Source: Henriciella marina
Lineage (GTDB): Bacteria > Pseudomonadota > Alphaproteobacteria > Caulobacterales > Hyphomonadaceae
Reading direction: 5' to 3'
Assembly (NCBI RefSeq): GCF_027213945.1
Contig: NZ_JAPWGW010000005.1
Location: 62,001-126,000 of the forward strand
DNA length: 64,000 nucleotides
A program made the translations under genes and the position numbers. Positions 33,925-42,456 of this stretch are shown piece after piece. The notes under the pieces were generated by a model that was not told the DNA's origin, made no database searches, and was given only the letters and a program-made list of their open reading frames with translations. Every line of letters begins with the position of its first letter. Position 1 is the first letter of the stretch.

Positions 33925-34551
33925 CTAGCGATCGCCAGAAAGGCCAAGTTTTTCCGCCAGCGCATCATGACATCCCGGCACGAAGTGAAACGCGTCCCAG
34001 CCATGCTGGCGGGCCGCCTCGACGTTCTCGGCCATGTCATCGACGAGGATTACGTCCTTGCCGCCATGTCCGAGCGCGTCCTCGATATGCGCGAAATAGG
34101 CAAGGTCAGGTTTGGCGAGCCGCATCCGCCCCGCGGCAAATACGGTATGCATGTGCTCACCAAAGCCCTGCGCCTCGATCCAGTCGGCGCGGTAGACCTC
34201 ATTATTCGTTGCGATGACATTGGTGATGCCCGCCCGGCGCGCGCGTTGGACGATATCCAGCGTCTTCTCATCGGGAATGTGATCCTTGTCGAACCAGTAG
34301 TCGATCACTTCACCCGCCCGGTGCGGCACGCCGTGCTCGGCAGCCCAGTTGCCGACCAGCTCGTGCAGGTCCGCTTCGCCCACCATGGCCCGCTGGAACC
34401 GGCCAGAGAAGAGATAGCTCGACAGGGAATCTATCGGCAGGCCAGTATCCTGTTCAAACGTCGTCATCCATTTGAAGACACCGTTCTGGACATTGGCATT
34501 GAGGACGCCGTCAAAGTCCCAGGCAATCAGTTTGTAGCGTGGTGCAGTCAT
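33925..34551 (-). CDS. HAD-family hydrolase
   Basis: From ATG 34551 the protein has 208 residues. HAD motif I is AWDFDGVLN (nucleophile and acid/base Asp), motif II is in VIATNNEV, the Lys of motif III is in RLAKPDLAYF, and motif IV is ILVDDMAEN. A helical cap lies between motifs I and II. The architecture resembles the HAD-IA (haloacid dehalogenase/phosphoglycolate phosphatase) group. The substrate is unknown. The start overlaps the stop of the upstream membrane-protein gene (ATGA), so they are coupled. Confidence 0.85.
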   Translation of the reverse strand: MTAPRYKLIAWDFDGVLNANVQNGVFKWMTTFEQDTGLPIDSLSSYLFSGRFQRAMVGEADLHELVGNWAAEHGVPHRAGEVIDYWFDKDHIPDEKTLDIVQRARRAGITNVIATNNEVYRADWIEAQGFGEHMHTVFAAGRMRLAKPDLAYFAHIEDALGHGGKDVILVDDMAENVEAARQHGWDAFHFVPGCHDALAEKLGLSGDR

Positions 34552-35348
34552 CAGGTGCTCGTATCCGGGTCGAAAGCTGTGCCCTTCAGGCGTGTCGGCA
34601 GCGGATTGCCGGGCGTCCTCGGCCATTGGCCGAGTATCTCCCCAGGCTCATACAGATCCTGGAAGAAAACAAACGTGTCGTGGCTGTAATTGGCGCGGAT
34701 CGCCTCTTCCATCGGCTCATCGACAAGCAGCAGCGTCCAGACGAGATCGGGGGAGAAGACGGTCCGGACAGTGGAAAGGTCCACCGCGCCGCCCGCATGA
34801 AGGCGTTTCATCTTGTGAAAGACGAGAACGAACCGACGGCGGGCAGAATCGAAGCGCTGATACTCAGCTTCTTCCTCTGGCGTGCGGTCCATCTTGTGCC
34901 TTAGCACTCCATAGCGGCTGAGCGCGCCTGCCCGCTCATAGTCGAACAGAATGCCAGAGGCCTGCCGGAATTCATCAGCGGCGATATCGTCCATGAATGC
35001 CAGGATGATCTGCAGGTTCAGCGCCTTGCGCTGATTGTCAGCGACTTCCTCCAGTTCGAGCTTCTGAAGTTCCAGCGCTTTCTTCTGGGCGCTATTGGTC
35101 AGCATGATGCCGATAAGTGCAAAGCCTGAGAAGAATGCGCTCGCCGCGCCGAACATCGCGCCATACTGAGAGACACGGGTCGCGGCGAGATCCTCCAGCC
35201 GGACCAGTTGCATCAGCGCAATCGGCACCAGGCCGAAGACCAGCCAGAGCAGAATGGCGACGACTGACCACTGGTAGATATTGAGGCGCTCATGAAGCGG
35301 CTCTTTCTCTTTTTTCGTATCGGTGGGGGAGGGCTTGGTCTTTGGCAT
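34551..35348 (-). CDS. Membrane-anchored protein of unknown function
   Basis: A 265-residue protein from ATG 35348. A charged cytoplasmic N-terminus (PKTKPSPTDTKKEKEPLHER) precedes two membrane helices (about 24-47 and 63-84). A coiled-coil region follows (AQKKALELQKLELEEVADNQ), then a soluble helical domain with a Trp/Phe-rich end. The layout resembles DUF4760-like or phage-defence-accessory-like membrane coiled-coil proteins, but I do not recognise the family. A longer frame upstream is less likely. It is translationally coupled to the HAD hydrolase gene. Confidence 0.65.
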   Translation of the reverse strand: MPKTKPSPTDTKKEKEPLHERLNIYQWSVVAILLWLVFGLVPIALMQLVRLEDLAATRVSQYGAMFGAASAFFSGFALIGIMLTNSAQKKALELQKLELEEVADNQRKALNLQIILAFMDDIAADEFRQASGILFDYERAGALSRYGVLRHKMDRTPEEEAEYQRFDSARRRFVLVFHKMKRLHAGGAVDLSTVRTVFSPDLVWTLLLVDEPMEEAIRANYSHDTFVFFQDLYEPGEILGQWPRTPGNPLPTRLKGTAFDPDTST

Positions 35349-35479
35349 GCGCCATCTTTTGAACCAGAACGAAGTGCCCGTCACCCCCGCGCCATCCTGC
35401 CGCGTGGCAGAATGCACAGGCAAAGGAAAGAGGGCCAGTCGCTACCTTTGGGGAAACCAGACTTACAGGAGCGACTGAC

Positions 35480-36106
35480 ATGTCCTTACGCATTGGCGAC
35501 ACGGCCCCCGACTTTACCATCCCGACCACGAAGGGCGATATCTCCTTCCATGACTGGGCAGGGGACAAATGGGTTTTCCTGTTCAGCCACCCGGCTGACT
35601 TCACGCCCGTCTGCACGACGGAAATGGGGCGGACATCCCAGCTCGCCGACGAGTTTGCGGCCCGTAACGTCCTGCCGCTGGGCCTGTCGACCGACAGCGT
35701 CGAAGAGCACCTCAAATGGATCGATGACGTCAACGACACACAGAATACCGACCTGTCATTTCCGATTATCGCCGATATCGATCATGCCGTGGCGCAGGCC
35801 TATGACATGATCCATCCGGGCGAGAGTGAAACAGCGGCTGTCCGGTCGGTTTTCATCATCGACCCGAACAAGAAGATCCGTCTCACGATGACTTATCCGA
35901 TGAGCGTGGGTCGCAACTTCGACGAGATCCTTCGGGTCGTGGACGCGCTGCAGACGGGTGACAAGTACAAGGTGGCAACACCGGCAGACTGGGTCATGGG
36001 CGACAAGGTCATCATCCCGCCATCCGTTACAAACCAGGCGGCCCGCACTCAATTTCCGCAAGGCTGGGACGAGGCACGGCCCTACCTTCGCTTTACCAAG
36101 GTCTGA
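35480..36106 (+). CDS. Peroxiredoxin (Prx6/AhpC-TSA family)
   Basis: A 208-residue thiol peroxidase. The peroxidatic Cys is C45 in PADFTPVCTTE, with the conserved Thr two residues before and the Arg in AAVRSVFIIDP. There is a long C-terminal domain with GDKVIIPPSV typical of Prx6-type enzymes. No resolving Cys is visible in the C-terminal part, so it is probably a 1-Cys type needing an external thiol. The ribosome site AGGAG lies 9 bases before the start. Its neighbour is the cyanide-insensitive oxidase, a common oxidative-stress combination. Confidence 0.92.
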   Translation: MSLRIGDTAPDFTIPTTKGDISFHDWAGDKWVFLFSHPADFTPVCTTEMGRTSQLADEFAARNVLPLGLSTDSVEEHLKWIDDVNDTQNTDLSFPIIADIDHAVAQAYDMIHPGESETAAVRSVFIIDPNKKIRLTMTYPMSVGRNFDEILRVVDALQTGDKYKVATPADWVMGDKVIIPPSVTNQAARTQFPQGWDEARPYLRFTKV

Positions 36107-36121
36107 GCCAGTGTTAATTCG

Positions 36122-36154
36122 GCCGGGCCCCATAGGAGTCTATGCGAGCCCGGC
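36122..36154 (+). other. Strong nested hairpin in the cioA leader
   Basis: GCCGGGC (36122-36128) pairs with GCCCGGC (36148-36154), and inside it CATAG pairs with CTATG around GAGT. It lies between the peroxiredoxin stop and the oxidase start, 30 bases before the latter. No U tract follows. It could end the upstream transcript, or protect the oxidase mRNA 5' end. Confidence 0.5.
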
Positions 36155-36183
36155 TGACATTCTGCGAAACGGGAAAACATTCC

Positions 36184-37602
36184 ATGGAATTAGACGCCCT
36201 TATCCTTTCACGCCTGCAGTTCGCGTTCGTGATCGCCTTCCACATCATCTTTCCAGCATTCACGATCGGTCTGGCTGCCTTTCTGGCAGTTTGTGAAGGT
36301 CTGTGGCTGTGGACGAAGCGTGACGTGTTCAAGCGTCTCTATCTCCACTGGATCAAGATATTCGCGCTCGCCTTTGCGATGGGCGTCGTCTCCGGCGTTG
36401 TCATGTCCTATCAGTTCGGCACGAACTGGTCGGTGTTCGCCGACAAGACCGGCAGCGTGATCGGACCATTGCTCGGCTATGAAGTGCTCACCGCCTTCTT
36501 CCTTGAGGCGACCTTCCTTGGTGTGATGCTGTTCGGCTGGAAGCGGGTCGGCAACAAGCTCCACTTCATCGCGACTTGCGCCGTTGCTATCGGCACGACG
36601 ATCTCGGCCTTCTGGATCCTGTCGGCAAATAGCTGGATGCAGACGCCAGCAGGCTTTGCCATCGATGCGGAAACCGGCAATTTCTACGCGACGAATTTCT
36701 GGGATGTTGTCTTCAATCCAAGCTTCCCGGCGCGCTATGTCCACATGATGCTGGCGGCGTTTATCACGACGGCTGCAGTCATTCTGGCGGCTGGCGCGTG
36801 GCAGGTTGTGCGCCATCATGAAGAAGAGCCGACGCGCTGGCAGATGCGCATGGCTGCCGGCACGCTGGCAGTCCTGATGCCACTGCAGATCTGGGCCGGC
36901 CACTGGTCGGGCGAAGTCGCGCATGAGTATCAGCCCGCAAAAGTCGCAGCCATCGAAGGCTGGTGGGAAACGAGTGAGGTTCAACCCACGATCCTGTTCG
37001 GCTTTCCGGACGAGGAAAATGAACGCAACATTGCCGAGATCGCCATTCCCGGCACCAGCCCATACCTGTTCCCGCATGCTGAAGGTCCGATACAAGGACT
37101 GGACGCCTTTGCCGAGGAAGACCGCCCACCGGTCGCAATCGTCTTCTGGTCTTTCCGCATAATGGTTGGCGCAGGCATGGCGATGCTGGGCCTCGGCATC
37201 TGGGGCTGTTTTCTCTGGTGGCGCAATCGTATCGACAAGCCTGGCCTCTTCCACCTGCTCGCCATCCCTGGCGGGGCGCTCGGCTTTATCGCCGTCATCA
37301 CAGGCTGGGTCGTTGCCGAAGTCGGTCGCCAACCTTTCACGGTCTATGGACAGCTTCGCACCGAAGACAGCCTCGCGCCGGTCTCAACCGGGCAGGTAGC
37401 CACCTCGCTCATCATCTTCATGGTGGTCTACGCGATCGTCTTTACTGCAGGCAGCATCTATATGGCGCGCATCGCAACGCGCGGCTTCAAGGACGACGCG
37501 CCGGAGCCGCCAGAGCGCGAGCACCGCGCCCCTGGATCGCCGCTTGCCGCCGTCGAAGAACCCGCTGAAACCGGTCCACGTGGCCGCAAGCCAGCTGAAT
37601 AA
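36184..37602 (+). CDS. cioA: Cyanide-insensitive bd-type quinol oxidase subunit I
   Basis: A 472-residue membrane protein. The N-terminus LSRLQFAFVIAFHIIFPAF contains the haem ligand His at 20. PARYVHMMLAAF carries the second ligand region, and AEVGRQPFTVYGQLRT is the conserved GRQP quinol-site segment. The Q-loop region is short, as in CioA rather than enteric CydA. The enzyme oxidises ubiquinol with oxygen without pumping protons and tolerates cyanide and low oxygen. The start at 36184 matches the usual MELDALxLSRxQF start; an upstream extension is rejected. cioB follows after 15 bases. Confidence 0.93.
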   Translation: MELDALILSRLQFAFVIAFHIIFPAFTIGLAAFLAVCEGLWLWTKRDVFKRLYLHWIKIFALAFAMGVVSGVVMSYQFGTNWSVFADKTGSVIGPLLGYEVLTAFFLEATFLGVMLFGWKRVGNKLHFIATCAVAIGTTISAFWILSANSWMQTPAGFAIDAETGNFYATNFWDVVFNPSFPARYVHMMLAAFITTAAVILAAGAWQVVRHHEEEPTRWQMRMAAGTLAVLMPLQIWAGHWSGEVAHEYQPAKVAAIEGWWETSEVQPTILFGFPDEENERNIAEIAIPGTSPYLFPHAEGPIQGLDAFAEEDRPPVAIVFWSFRIMVGAGMAMLGLGIWGCFLWWRNRIDKPGLFHLLAIPGGALGFIAVITGWVVAEVGRQPFTVYGQLRTEDSLAPVSTGQVATSLIIFMVVYAIVFTAGSIYMARIATRGFKDDAPEPPEREHRAPGSPLAAVEEPAETGPRGRKPAE

Positions 37603-37617
37603 GGAAAGGGCAAGACG

Positions 37618-38658
37618 ATGGAACTTGATCTTCCACTGATCTGGGGCTTGCTGATCGCGACGGCGGTCATGCTCTACGTCCTTCTCGATGGCATGGATCT
37701 TGGCATCGGCATCCTGACCGGCTTTGCCAAATCCGATGACGAGCGCAATCTGATGACGGCCACGATCGAACCTGTCTGGGACGGGAACGAGACCTGGCTG
37801 ATCCTTGGCGGCGGCGGCCTCTTCGCGGCATTCCCGCTTGCCTACGCCATCCTGATGCCAGCCTTCTACCTGCCGGTCCTGCTCATGCTGGCCGCGCTCA
37901 TCTTTCGGGGTGTCGCCTTTGAATTTCGGCACAAGGCTGTGCGCAGGCCTACCAAGCTCTTCTGGAATGGCGCGTTCTTCTATGGCTCACTTGCGGCTGC
38001 GCTTTCACAAGGTCTCATCTTGGGCGGCTTCATTCAGGGTGTCACAGTGGAAGGGCGCAGCTTCGCCGGTGGCCCGTTCGACTGGCTGACCCCGTTCTCG
38101 CTTCTCGTCGCCGTATCGGTTGCTATCGGATATGTTCTCCTCGGTGCGTGCTGGCTCGTTCTCAAGACCGAAGGGGAGGTGCAGCGGCGCGCACGAAATC
38201 GCGGGAAGATGGCGCTCGCTGGCGTTGCGGTCGGTTTCGCAGCGGTCAGCCTTGCGACCCTCTCTATCGATCCCCGCGTGACAGAACGGTGGGGCTTCTC
38301 CATGGCAGAGCTTGAGTTCGGCAAGATCCTGCCACTCTCGCCGATCCCGCTTGTCGGTCTTGTCCTGACAGCACTTGTCTGGCGAGATCTGAGCGGGAAG
38401 GTGTCTGCCCCTGACTGGCGTCCCTATGTCCTGTCAGCCGGTATCTTCCTGTCAGGTTATCTCGGGCTGGCGGTCAGCCTGTTTCCAAACATTGTGCCGT
38501 TCGAAGTCGATATCTGGCAGGCAGCCGCGCGTGATAATGCGCTGATGCTCATGTTTGTCGGTGCAGCCATCATGCTGCCCGTCATCCTCATCTATACCGG
38601 CTACGTCTACTCGCTCTTCTGGGGCAAGGTGGACCCGGATGAGGCCTATCATGACTGA
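37618..38658 (+). CDS. cioB: Cyanide-insensitive bd-type quinol oxidase subunit II
   Basis: A 346-residue membrane protein with about eight or nine helices. LDGMDLGIGILTGFAKSDDE and EPVWDGNETWLILGGGGLFA are the conserved CydB segments, and RGVAFEFRHKA follows. It pairs with subunit I to hold the haem and quinol site. Its start has a good purine-rich site (aaggaaaggg). The last codons overlap the small DUF2474 gene by eight bases. Confidence 0.93.
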   Translation: MELDLPLIWGLLIATAVMLYVLLDGMDLGIGILTGFAKSDDERNLMTATIEPVWDGNETWLILGGGGLFAAFPLAYAILMPAFYLPVLLMLAALIFRGVAFEFRHKAVRRPTKLFWNGAFFYGSLAAALSQGLILGGFIQGVTVEGRSFAGGPFDWLTPFSLLVAVSVAIGYVLLGACWLVLKTEGEVQRRARNRGKMALAGVAVGFAAVSLATLSIDPRVTERWGFSMAELEFGKILPLSPIPLVGLVLTALVWRDLSGKVSAPDWRPYVLSAGIFLSGYLGLAVSLFPNIVPFEVDIWQAAARDNALMLMFVGAAIMLPVILIYTGYVYSLFWGKVDPDEAYHD

Positions 38659-38809
38659 TCTGATAGAGCCTGAAGGGCCTGACGAAACCGGCCGCTCTGC
38701 CGGGCCTCTCTGGAAACGACTCGCCTGGTTCTGGGGTATCGCGATCGCCAGCGTCACGATTGTTGCCGCAACGGCCTACATATTGCGCGGTTTTCTCTTC
38801 ATCGGTTGA
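38651..38809 (+). CDS. CydX-like small subunit (DUF2474)
   Basis: A 52-residue protein starting inside the end of cioB. A charged N-terminus (TDLIEPEGPDETG) is followed by PLWKRLAWFWGIAIASVTIV and a single membrane helix ending in Arg-Gly. The PLWKRL-W pattern is typical of DUF2474 proteins, found after cioAB genes. They are considered counterparts of CydX, the single-helix subunit that stabilises haem d. The overlap supports stoichiometric co-translation. It is short enough to be missed by automatic annotation. Confidence 0.85.
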   Translation: MTDLIEPEGPDETGRSAGPLWKRLAWFWGIAIASVTIVAATAYILRGFLFIG

Positions 38810-38914
38810 GCAAGGGCTCTCGGCCGGGTTGAACCTGCTTGACCCCGCCCAGCGCTGCGGCCACGCTTTCAGACAGCATCAACCGACCGATTCCCTAATG
38901 AAAAGGAGCGCCAA

Positions 38915-39250
38915 ATGGCTGGCAAATTCGAACTCTACACTGACAAGGCCGGCGAGTTTCGCTTCAGGCTCAAAGCCGGAAATGGCGAAGTCATTCTCGC
39001 AAGCGAAGGCTATAAGCAGAAAGCCAGCGCAACGAATGGCATCGAGTCGGTGAAGAAAAATGCCCCCGATGATGCACGCTTTGAGCGCAAGGAAACCGAC
39101 GCAGGCAATTTCCGCTTCAATCTGAAGTCCACCAATGGCCAGGTGATCGGGACGTCCGAAAACTACAAGAGCGCTTCTGGCCGCGACAATGGCATCGAGT
39201 CCGTCAAGAAGAACGCGCCAGACGCCCGCGTGGAAGACCTGACGGCCTAA
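38915..39250 (+). CDS. YegP-family DUF1508 protein with two repeats
   Basis: A 111-residue protein made of two copies of the DUF1508 motif: KFELYTDKAGEFRFRLKAGN, then GYKQKASATNGIESVKKNAP; and NFRFNLKSTNGQVIGTSENY, then GRDNGIESVKKNAP. The family forms a small beta-rich dimer of unknown function, often induced by stress. The ribosome site aaaaggagc precedes the start, and a terminator follows. Confidence 0.92.
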   Translation: MAGKFELYTDKAGEFRFRLKAGNGEVILASEGYKQKASATNGIESVKKNAPDDARFERKETDAGNFRFNLKSTNGQVIGTSENYKSASGRDNGIESVKKNAPDARVEDLTA

Positions 39251-39274
39251 GGCTTTACCGCCTCGATAACTTTA

Positions 39275-39311
39275 AGAGGGCGCGTGCAGTCAGGCTGCAA
39301 GCGCTCTTTTT
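39275..39311 (+). terminator. Intrinsic terminator of the YegP-like gene
   Basis: A stem built from AGAGGGCGC and TGCAG paired with CTGCA and GCGCTCT (with two small bulges) is followed by TTTTT. It lies between convergent genes, immediately before the Nudix gene stop. Confidence 0.75.
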
Positions 39312-39313
39312 CG

Positions 39314-39898
39314 TCAAAGCGACAGTTTGAGGTGTTGAAGCAGAAGGATCGTCTTGGCGTCCGTAATCTCGCCGGTCGCGATGCGCGCATAGGCGTTGTC
39401 AAAAGCAAGCTCGACGACCTCGATGTCTTCGCCTTCGCCGCTCGCGCCGCCGCCACTCGCGACCTTGTCTGAGGGTTCGTAGGTCGCGGTATAGCACCAG
39501 ACCCGCTCACCAAAGCTCGCAGGGCTTGCATACATGGCCGTCACCAGATGCAGGTCATGCAACTGATAGCCTAGTTCCTCAATTGCTTCGCGGGTGATCG
39601 CCTGCTCAGGGTCTTCATTTTCAATGACACCGGCGCAGGCCTCCCACATCGGCTCTTCATCGCCCTTCAGGAAGACAGGCAGGCGTAGCTGTCGAATGAG
39701 GAGGACGGTGCCGCGCGCGCTGTCATAGGGCAGGACGGCGCAGGCGTCTGGCCGGTTATAGACCTCGCGGGTCAGGCGCTCTCGGCGCCCATCGCGGCGT
39801 TCATAGTCAATCGTATGTTTGACCAGCGGGACCCAGTCATCAGCGAGCATGTCGCTGGAGACTAGGGTCACGCGGTCCTTGAGCGGCTTGTCGCTCAT
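39314..39898 (-). CDS. Nudix hydrolase (ADP-ribose/GDP-mannose pyrophosphatase-like)
   Basis: A 194-residue Nudix protein. The Nudix box is visible as GVIENEDPEQAITREAIEEL and ends GY, giving the Gly-x5-Glu-x7-Arg-Glu-x2-Glu-Glu-x-Gly pattern. The surrounding beta sheet (GTVLLIRQLRLPVFLKGDEE) is like the NudK/NudF branch that splits sugar nucleotides or ADP-ribose. Exact substrate is unknown. Its start overlaps the desaturase stop by four bases, suggesting coupling. Confidence 0.9.
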   Translation of the reverse strand: MSDKPLKDRVTLVSSDMLADDWVPLVKHTIDYERRDGRRERLTREVYNRPDACAVLPYDSARGTVLLIRQLRLPVFLKGDEEPMWEACAGVIENEDPEQAITREAIEELGYQLHDLHLVTAMYASPASFGERVWCYTATYEPSDKVASGGGASGEGEDIEVVELAFDNAYARIATGEITDAKTILLLQHLKLSL

Positions 39899-40791
39899 GC
39901 GAAGCGAGGGGCGATCTTCAATCCTTTGACCCAGCCTAGCTTTTCATAAATGAGCAGCATGGTGCCGTTATAATCGACGATACGGTTCCAGACGCCCTTG
40001 CGCGGACGGTGGAGCGCCGACACTGGCTCATCATGGTGATGGTCGTGGAAGGCCTCACCGCCGGTCAGAAGCGCCATCGCATGGTCAGCCCAGGCCGGGG
40101 TCTTGAGGTGGCCAAGGACGTTGATGCCATAGGTGGTGGCGTGGAACTGGATCGCACGACCAATGACGACGCTGGCATGGATGATGCCGGTCAGGACCAG
40201 CGAGCCGCCAGCTGCCCAGACGATGAGATAGATGATCGCCGGGATGAGCAGGTGGATGACGAGAGAGATCGAATTGTAGAAGCCGTCCATCCAGACGATG
40301 ATCGGATGGTTCTTCAGCCAGATTGGCATCGGGCGCATCGTGTCCTTCGGGTCGCGGAACAGGATCCAGCCAACCCAGGCCCAGCGTTTGCTCTCGAACG
40401 GATTGTGCGGGTCGCCCGGACCATCAGCGAAACGGTGATGCTGGGAGTGATAGTTTACCCAGTCTTTCACATTGCCCTGCATGGCAATCATCAGGTTGAC
40501 CATGGTCAGGACCTGCGCTGGCCAGGCCATTTCGCCCGCCCGGTGCTGCATAATGCGGTGAAGTGGCCCGATGCCGGCATTGCAGACGAAAATCGTAAAC
40601 GCGATGACGCCCAGTGAAAGCGGAATGTACCAGAGCTTGAGTTCGATCTGCGTCAGCGCAAAGCCGAGCGCGACCATCGTGGTGAGCAGGGCAATGCCGA
40701 GCGCCGGATAGATGAAAGCCGAAAACAGGCTGGGCATGTCGATTGTCTTCCAGGATTTTGGAATGGCAAGCGAACGTGGGATTTTGGTCAT
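39895..40791 (-). CDS. Fatty-acid desaturase (delta-9 acyl-CoA desaturase-like)
   Basis: A 298-residue membrane enzyme of the acyl-CoA desaturase group. The three histidine boxes of the diiron site are present: HRIMQH, HSQHH and, near the end, HDHHH. Four membrane helices lie in two pairs between them. The GDPHNPFESKRWAWVGWILF segment is typical. It would introduce a cis double bond into acyl chains using ferredoxin or cytochrome b5-type electrons. It is the first gene of a pair with the Nudix gene. The 255 bases upstream hold no gene that I can support. Confidence 0.88.
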   Translation of the reverse strand: MTKIPRSLAIPKSWKTIDMPSLFSAFIYPALGIALLTTMVALGFALTQIELKLWYIPLSLGVIAFTIFVCNAGIGPLHRIMQHRAGEMAWPAQVLTMVNLMIAMQGNVKDWVNYHSQHHRFADGPGDPHNPFESKRWAWVGWILFRDPKDTMRPMPIWLKNHPIIVWMDGFYNSISLVIHLLIPAIIYLIVWAAGGSLVLTGIIHASVVIGRAIQFHATTYGINVLGHLKTPAWADHAMALLTGGEAFHDHHHDEPVSALHRPRKGVWNRIVDYNGTMLLIYEKLGWVKGLKIAPRFA

Positions 40792-41046
40792 TCAGTGCTC
40801 CGGATCGGCGGACAAGTGGGTTCAGTCTGCAGCAGACTGCCTGACGGGATGTTAAGAACCAATCGCAGTTTGGCAAAGGAAAAATCGCCGCGAATTACTG
40901 CATTGCAATCTATGCTTGCTGACACCGTCAGAAACACCACCAGTACACCGTCACTGCACCGCGTTTTTGGCGCTTTTCCACGGGACCGGGCCCAGACTTT
41001 GCGACCGGATACGACGCCGCGTCGCCGAAGCTCTGTTGCTGGCGAA

Positions 41047-42456
41047 TCAGACCGACACGACCCGGCCGGGGTTCATGATACCGAGCGGATCGAGCGCCAG
41101 CTTGATAGCCCGCATCGTCTCTGTCGCTGCTTTTGGCCTGATCTCGGCGAGTTCATCACGCTTCAGACGGCCAACCCCGTGCTCGGCGCTGATCGACCCG
41201 CCAAACTTCATGGCATGCGCATGAACGATGCGGGTAACCTCTTCGGCCTTGTCGGAAAGCGCTGAATTTTCGGGGTTCTTGGGGGCGCAGGCCGAATAGT
41301 GGAGGTTGCCGTCACCAACGTGACCGAAGGCGACGATCTCTGCTTCCGGCACCAGTTTCTGGATCGCTTCTTGAGTTGCGGTGAGGAAGTCCGGAATGGC
41401 CGAAACGGGGACCGCCACATCATGGTTCAGGGCCGTGCCATAGGCGCGCTTGGACAAGGGAATTGTCTCGCGGATATGCCAGAAGCTGGCCGCCTGCTGG
41501 CCGCTCTCTGCGATGAGGACATCGGCGGCAAGCCCGCTCTCCATCCCGTCGGCGAGGGCCGTCATCAGCGTCTCCCGCGCCTGATCTTCCCGCGACATCG
41601 ACACCTCAACAAGGACCCTCCACGGCAGGTCGGACGGGGCCGGATCACGGGTGTCTGGGACATCCGCCTTCACCATTTCGATGGCATTGGCCGGGATAAT
41701 CTCAAAGCTGGTCACCGTGTCGCCGGCATGGTCGCGCACCAGCGCCAGAAGATCGACGACATTGGCAGGGGTCTCGCAGGTCACCCATGCGGTTGCCTTT
41801 GAAACCTTTGGGAAAAGTTTGAGTGTCGCAGCTGTGATAAGGCCCAGCGTACCCTCAGCGCCAGCGAACAGATGCTTCAAATCATAGCCAGTATTGTTTT
41901 TCCGAAGACCCGACAGCCCGTCCCAGATCTGGCCGGAAGGCAGGACAACTTCGAGCCCCAGGATAAGGTCACGCATCATCCCATAGCGCAGTACAGCCAC
42001 ACCGCCCGCATTGGTCGAGATAAGCCCGCCAATGCTGGCCTGACCTTCAGATCCAAGCGAAAGCGGGAAGAAGCGGCCAGCCTCTTCAGCGGCTTGCTGC
42101 GCGCTCACAAGCGTCGCGCCAGCCTCGATGGTCATTGAATTGTTGCGGGTATCGACGCCGCGTAGCTTGGTCATGCGGCGCATCGAAACGGTGATTTCGC
42201 CATGCGGCGTGCCACCATCGACAAGGCCCGTATTGCCGCCCTGAGGCACCAGTGCGACGCGATGTTCAGCGCAGAGTTTGACGAGGGCTGCAGCCTCTTC
42301 GGTGAAGGCGGGCATGGCCAGAAACGGCGTCTCGCCTTTATTGATGCCGCGCCATGGTGAGGCGACCTCTTCAAGCTTGTCGGCGTCTTCGCTCCAGCCA
42401 GAAGGGCCAAGCAAAGCCTTGGCAGCGGTGAGAAATTCTTGGTTCGGGCGGTTCAT
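41047..42456 (-). CDS. FAD-linked oxidase (D-2-hydroxyacid dehydrogenase, GlcD/D2HGDH-like)
   Basis: A 469-residue protein. The FAD_binding_4 (PCMH) domain carries VPQGGNTGLVDGGTPHGEI and LGSEGQASIGGLISTNAGGV, and the C-terminal FAD-oxidase domain carries FGHVGDGNLHYSACAPKN and GGSISAEHGVGRLKRD. The His residues of these two segments are metal and substrate ligands in D-2-hydroxyglutarate and D-lactate dehydrogenases. The substrate is probably a D-2-hydroxy acid. Its start overlaps the paiB stop by four bases. Confidence 0.88.
   Translation of the reverse strand: MNRPNQEFLTAAKALLGPSGWSEDADKLEEVASPWRGINKGETPFLAMPAFTEEAAALVKLCAEHRVALVPQGGNTGLVDGGTPHGEITVSMRRMTKLRGVDTRNNSMTIEAGATLVSAQQAAEEAGRFFPLSLGSEGQASIGGLISTNAGGVAVLRYGMMRDLILGLEVVLPSGQIWDGLSGLRKNNTGYDLKHLFAGAEGTLGLITAATLKLFPKVSKATAWVTCETPANVVDLLALVRDHAGDTVTSFEIIPANAIEMVKADVPDTRDPAPSDLPWRVLVEVSMSREDQARETLMTALADGMESGLAADVLIAESGQQAASFWHIRETIPLSKRAYGTALNHDVAVPVSAIPDFLTATQEAIQKLVPEAEIVAFGHVGDGNLHYSACAPKNPENSALSDKAEEVTRIVHAHAMKFGGSISAEHGVGRLKRDELAEIRPKAATETMRAIKLALDPLGIMNPGRVVSV

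Noticed and set aside
36208-37332. A 374-codon minus-strand frame opposite cioA
   Set aside because: It mirrors the cioA codons, contains long His/Arg/Asp-rich tracts typical of antisense frames, and has no start signal.
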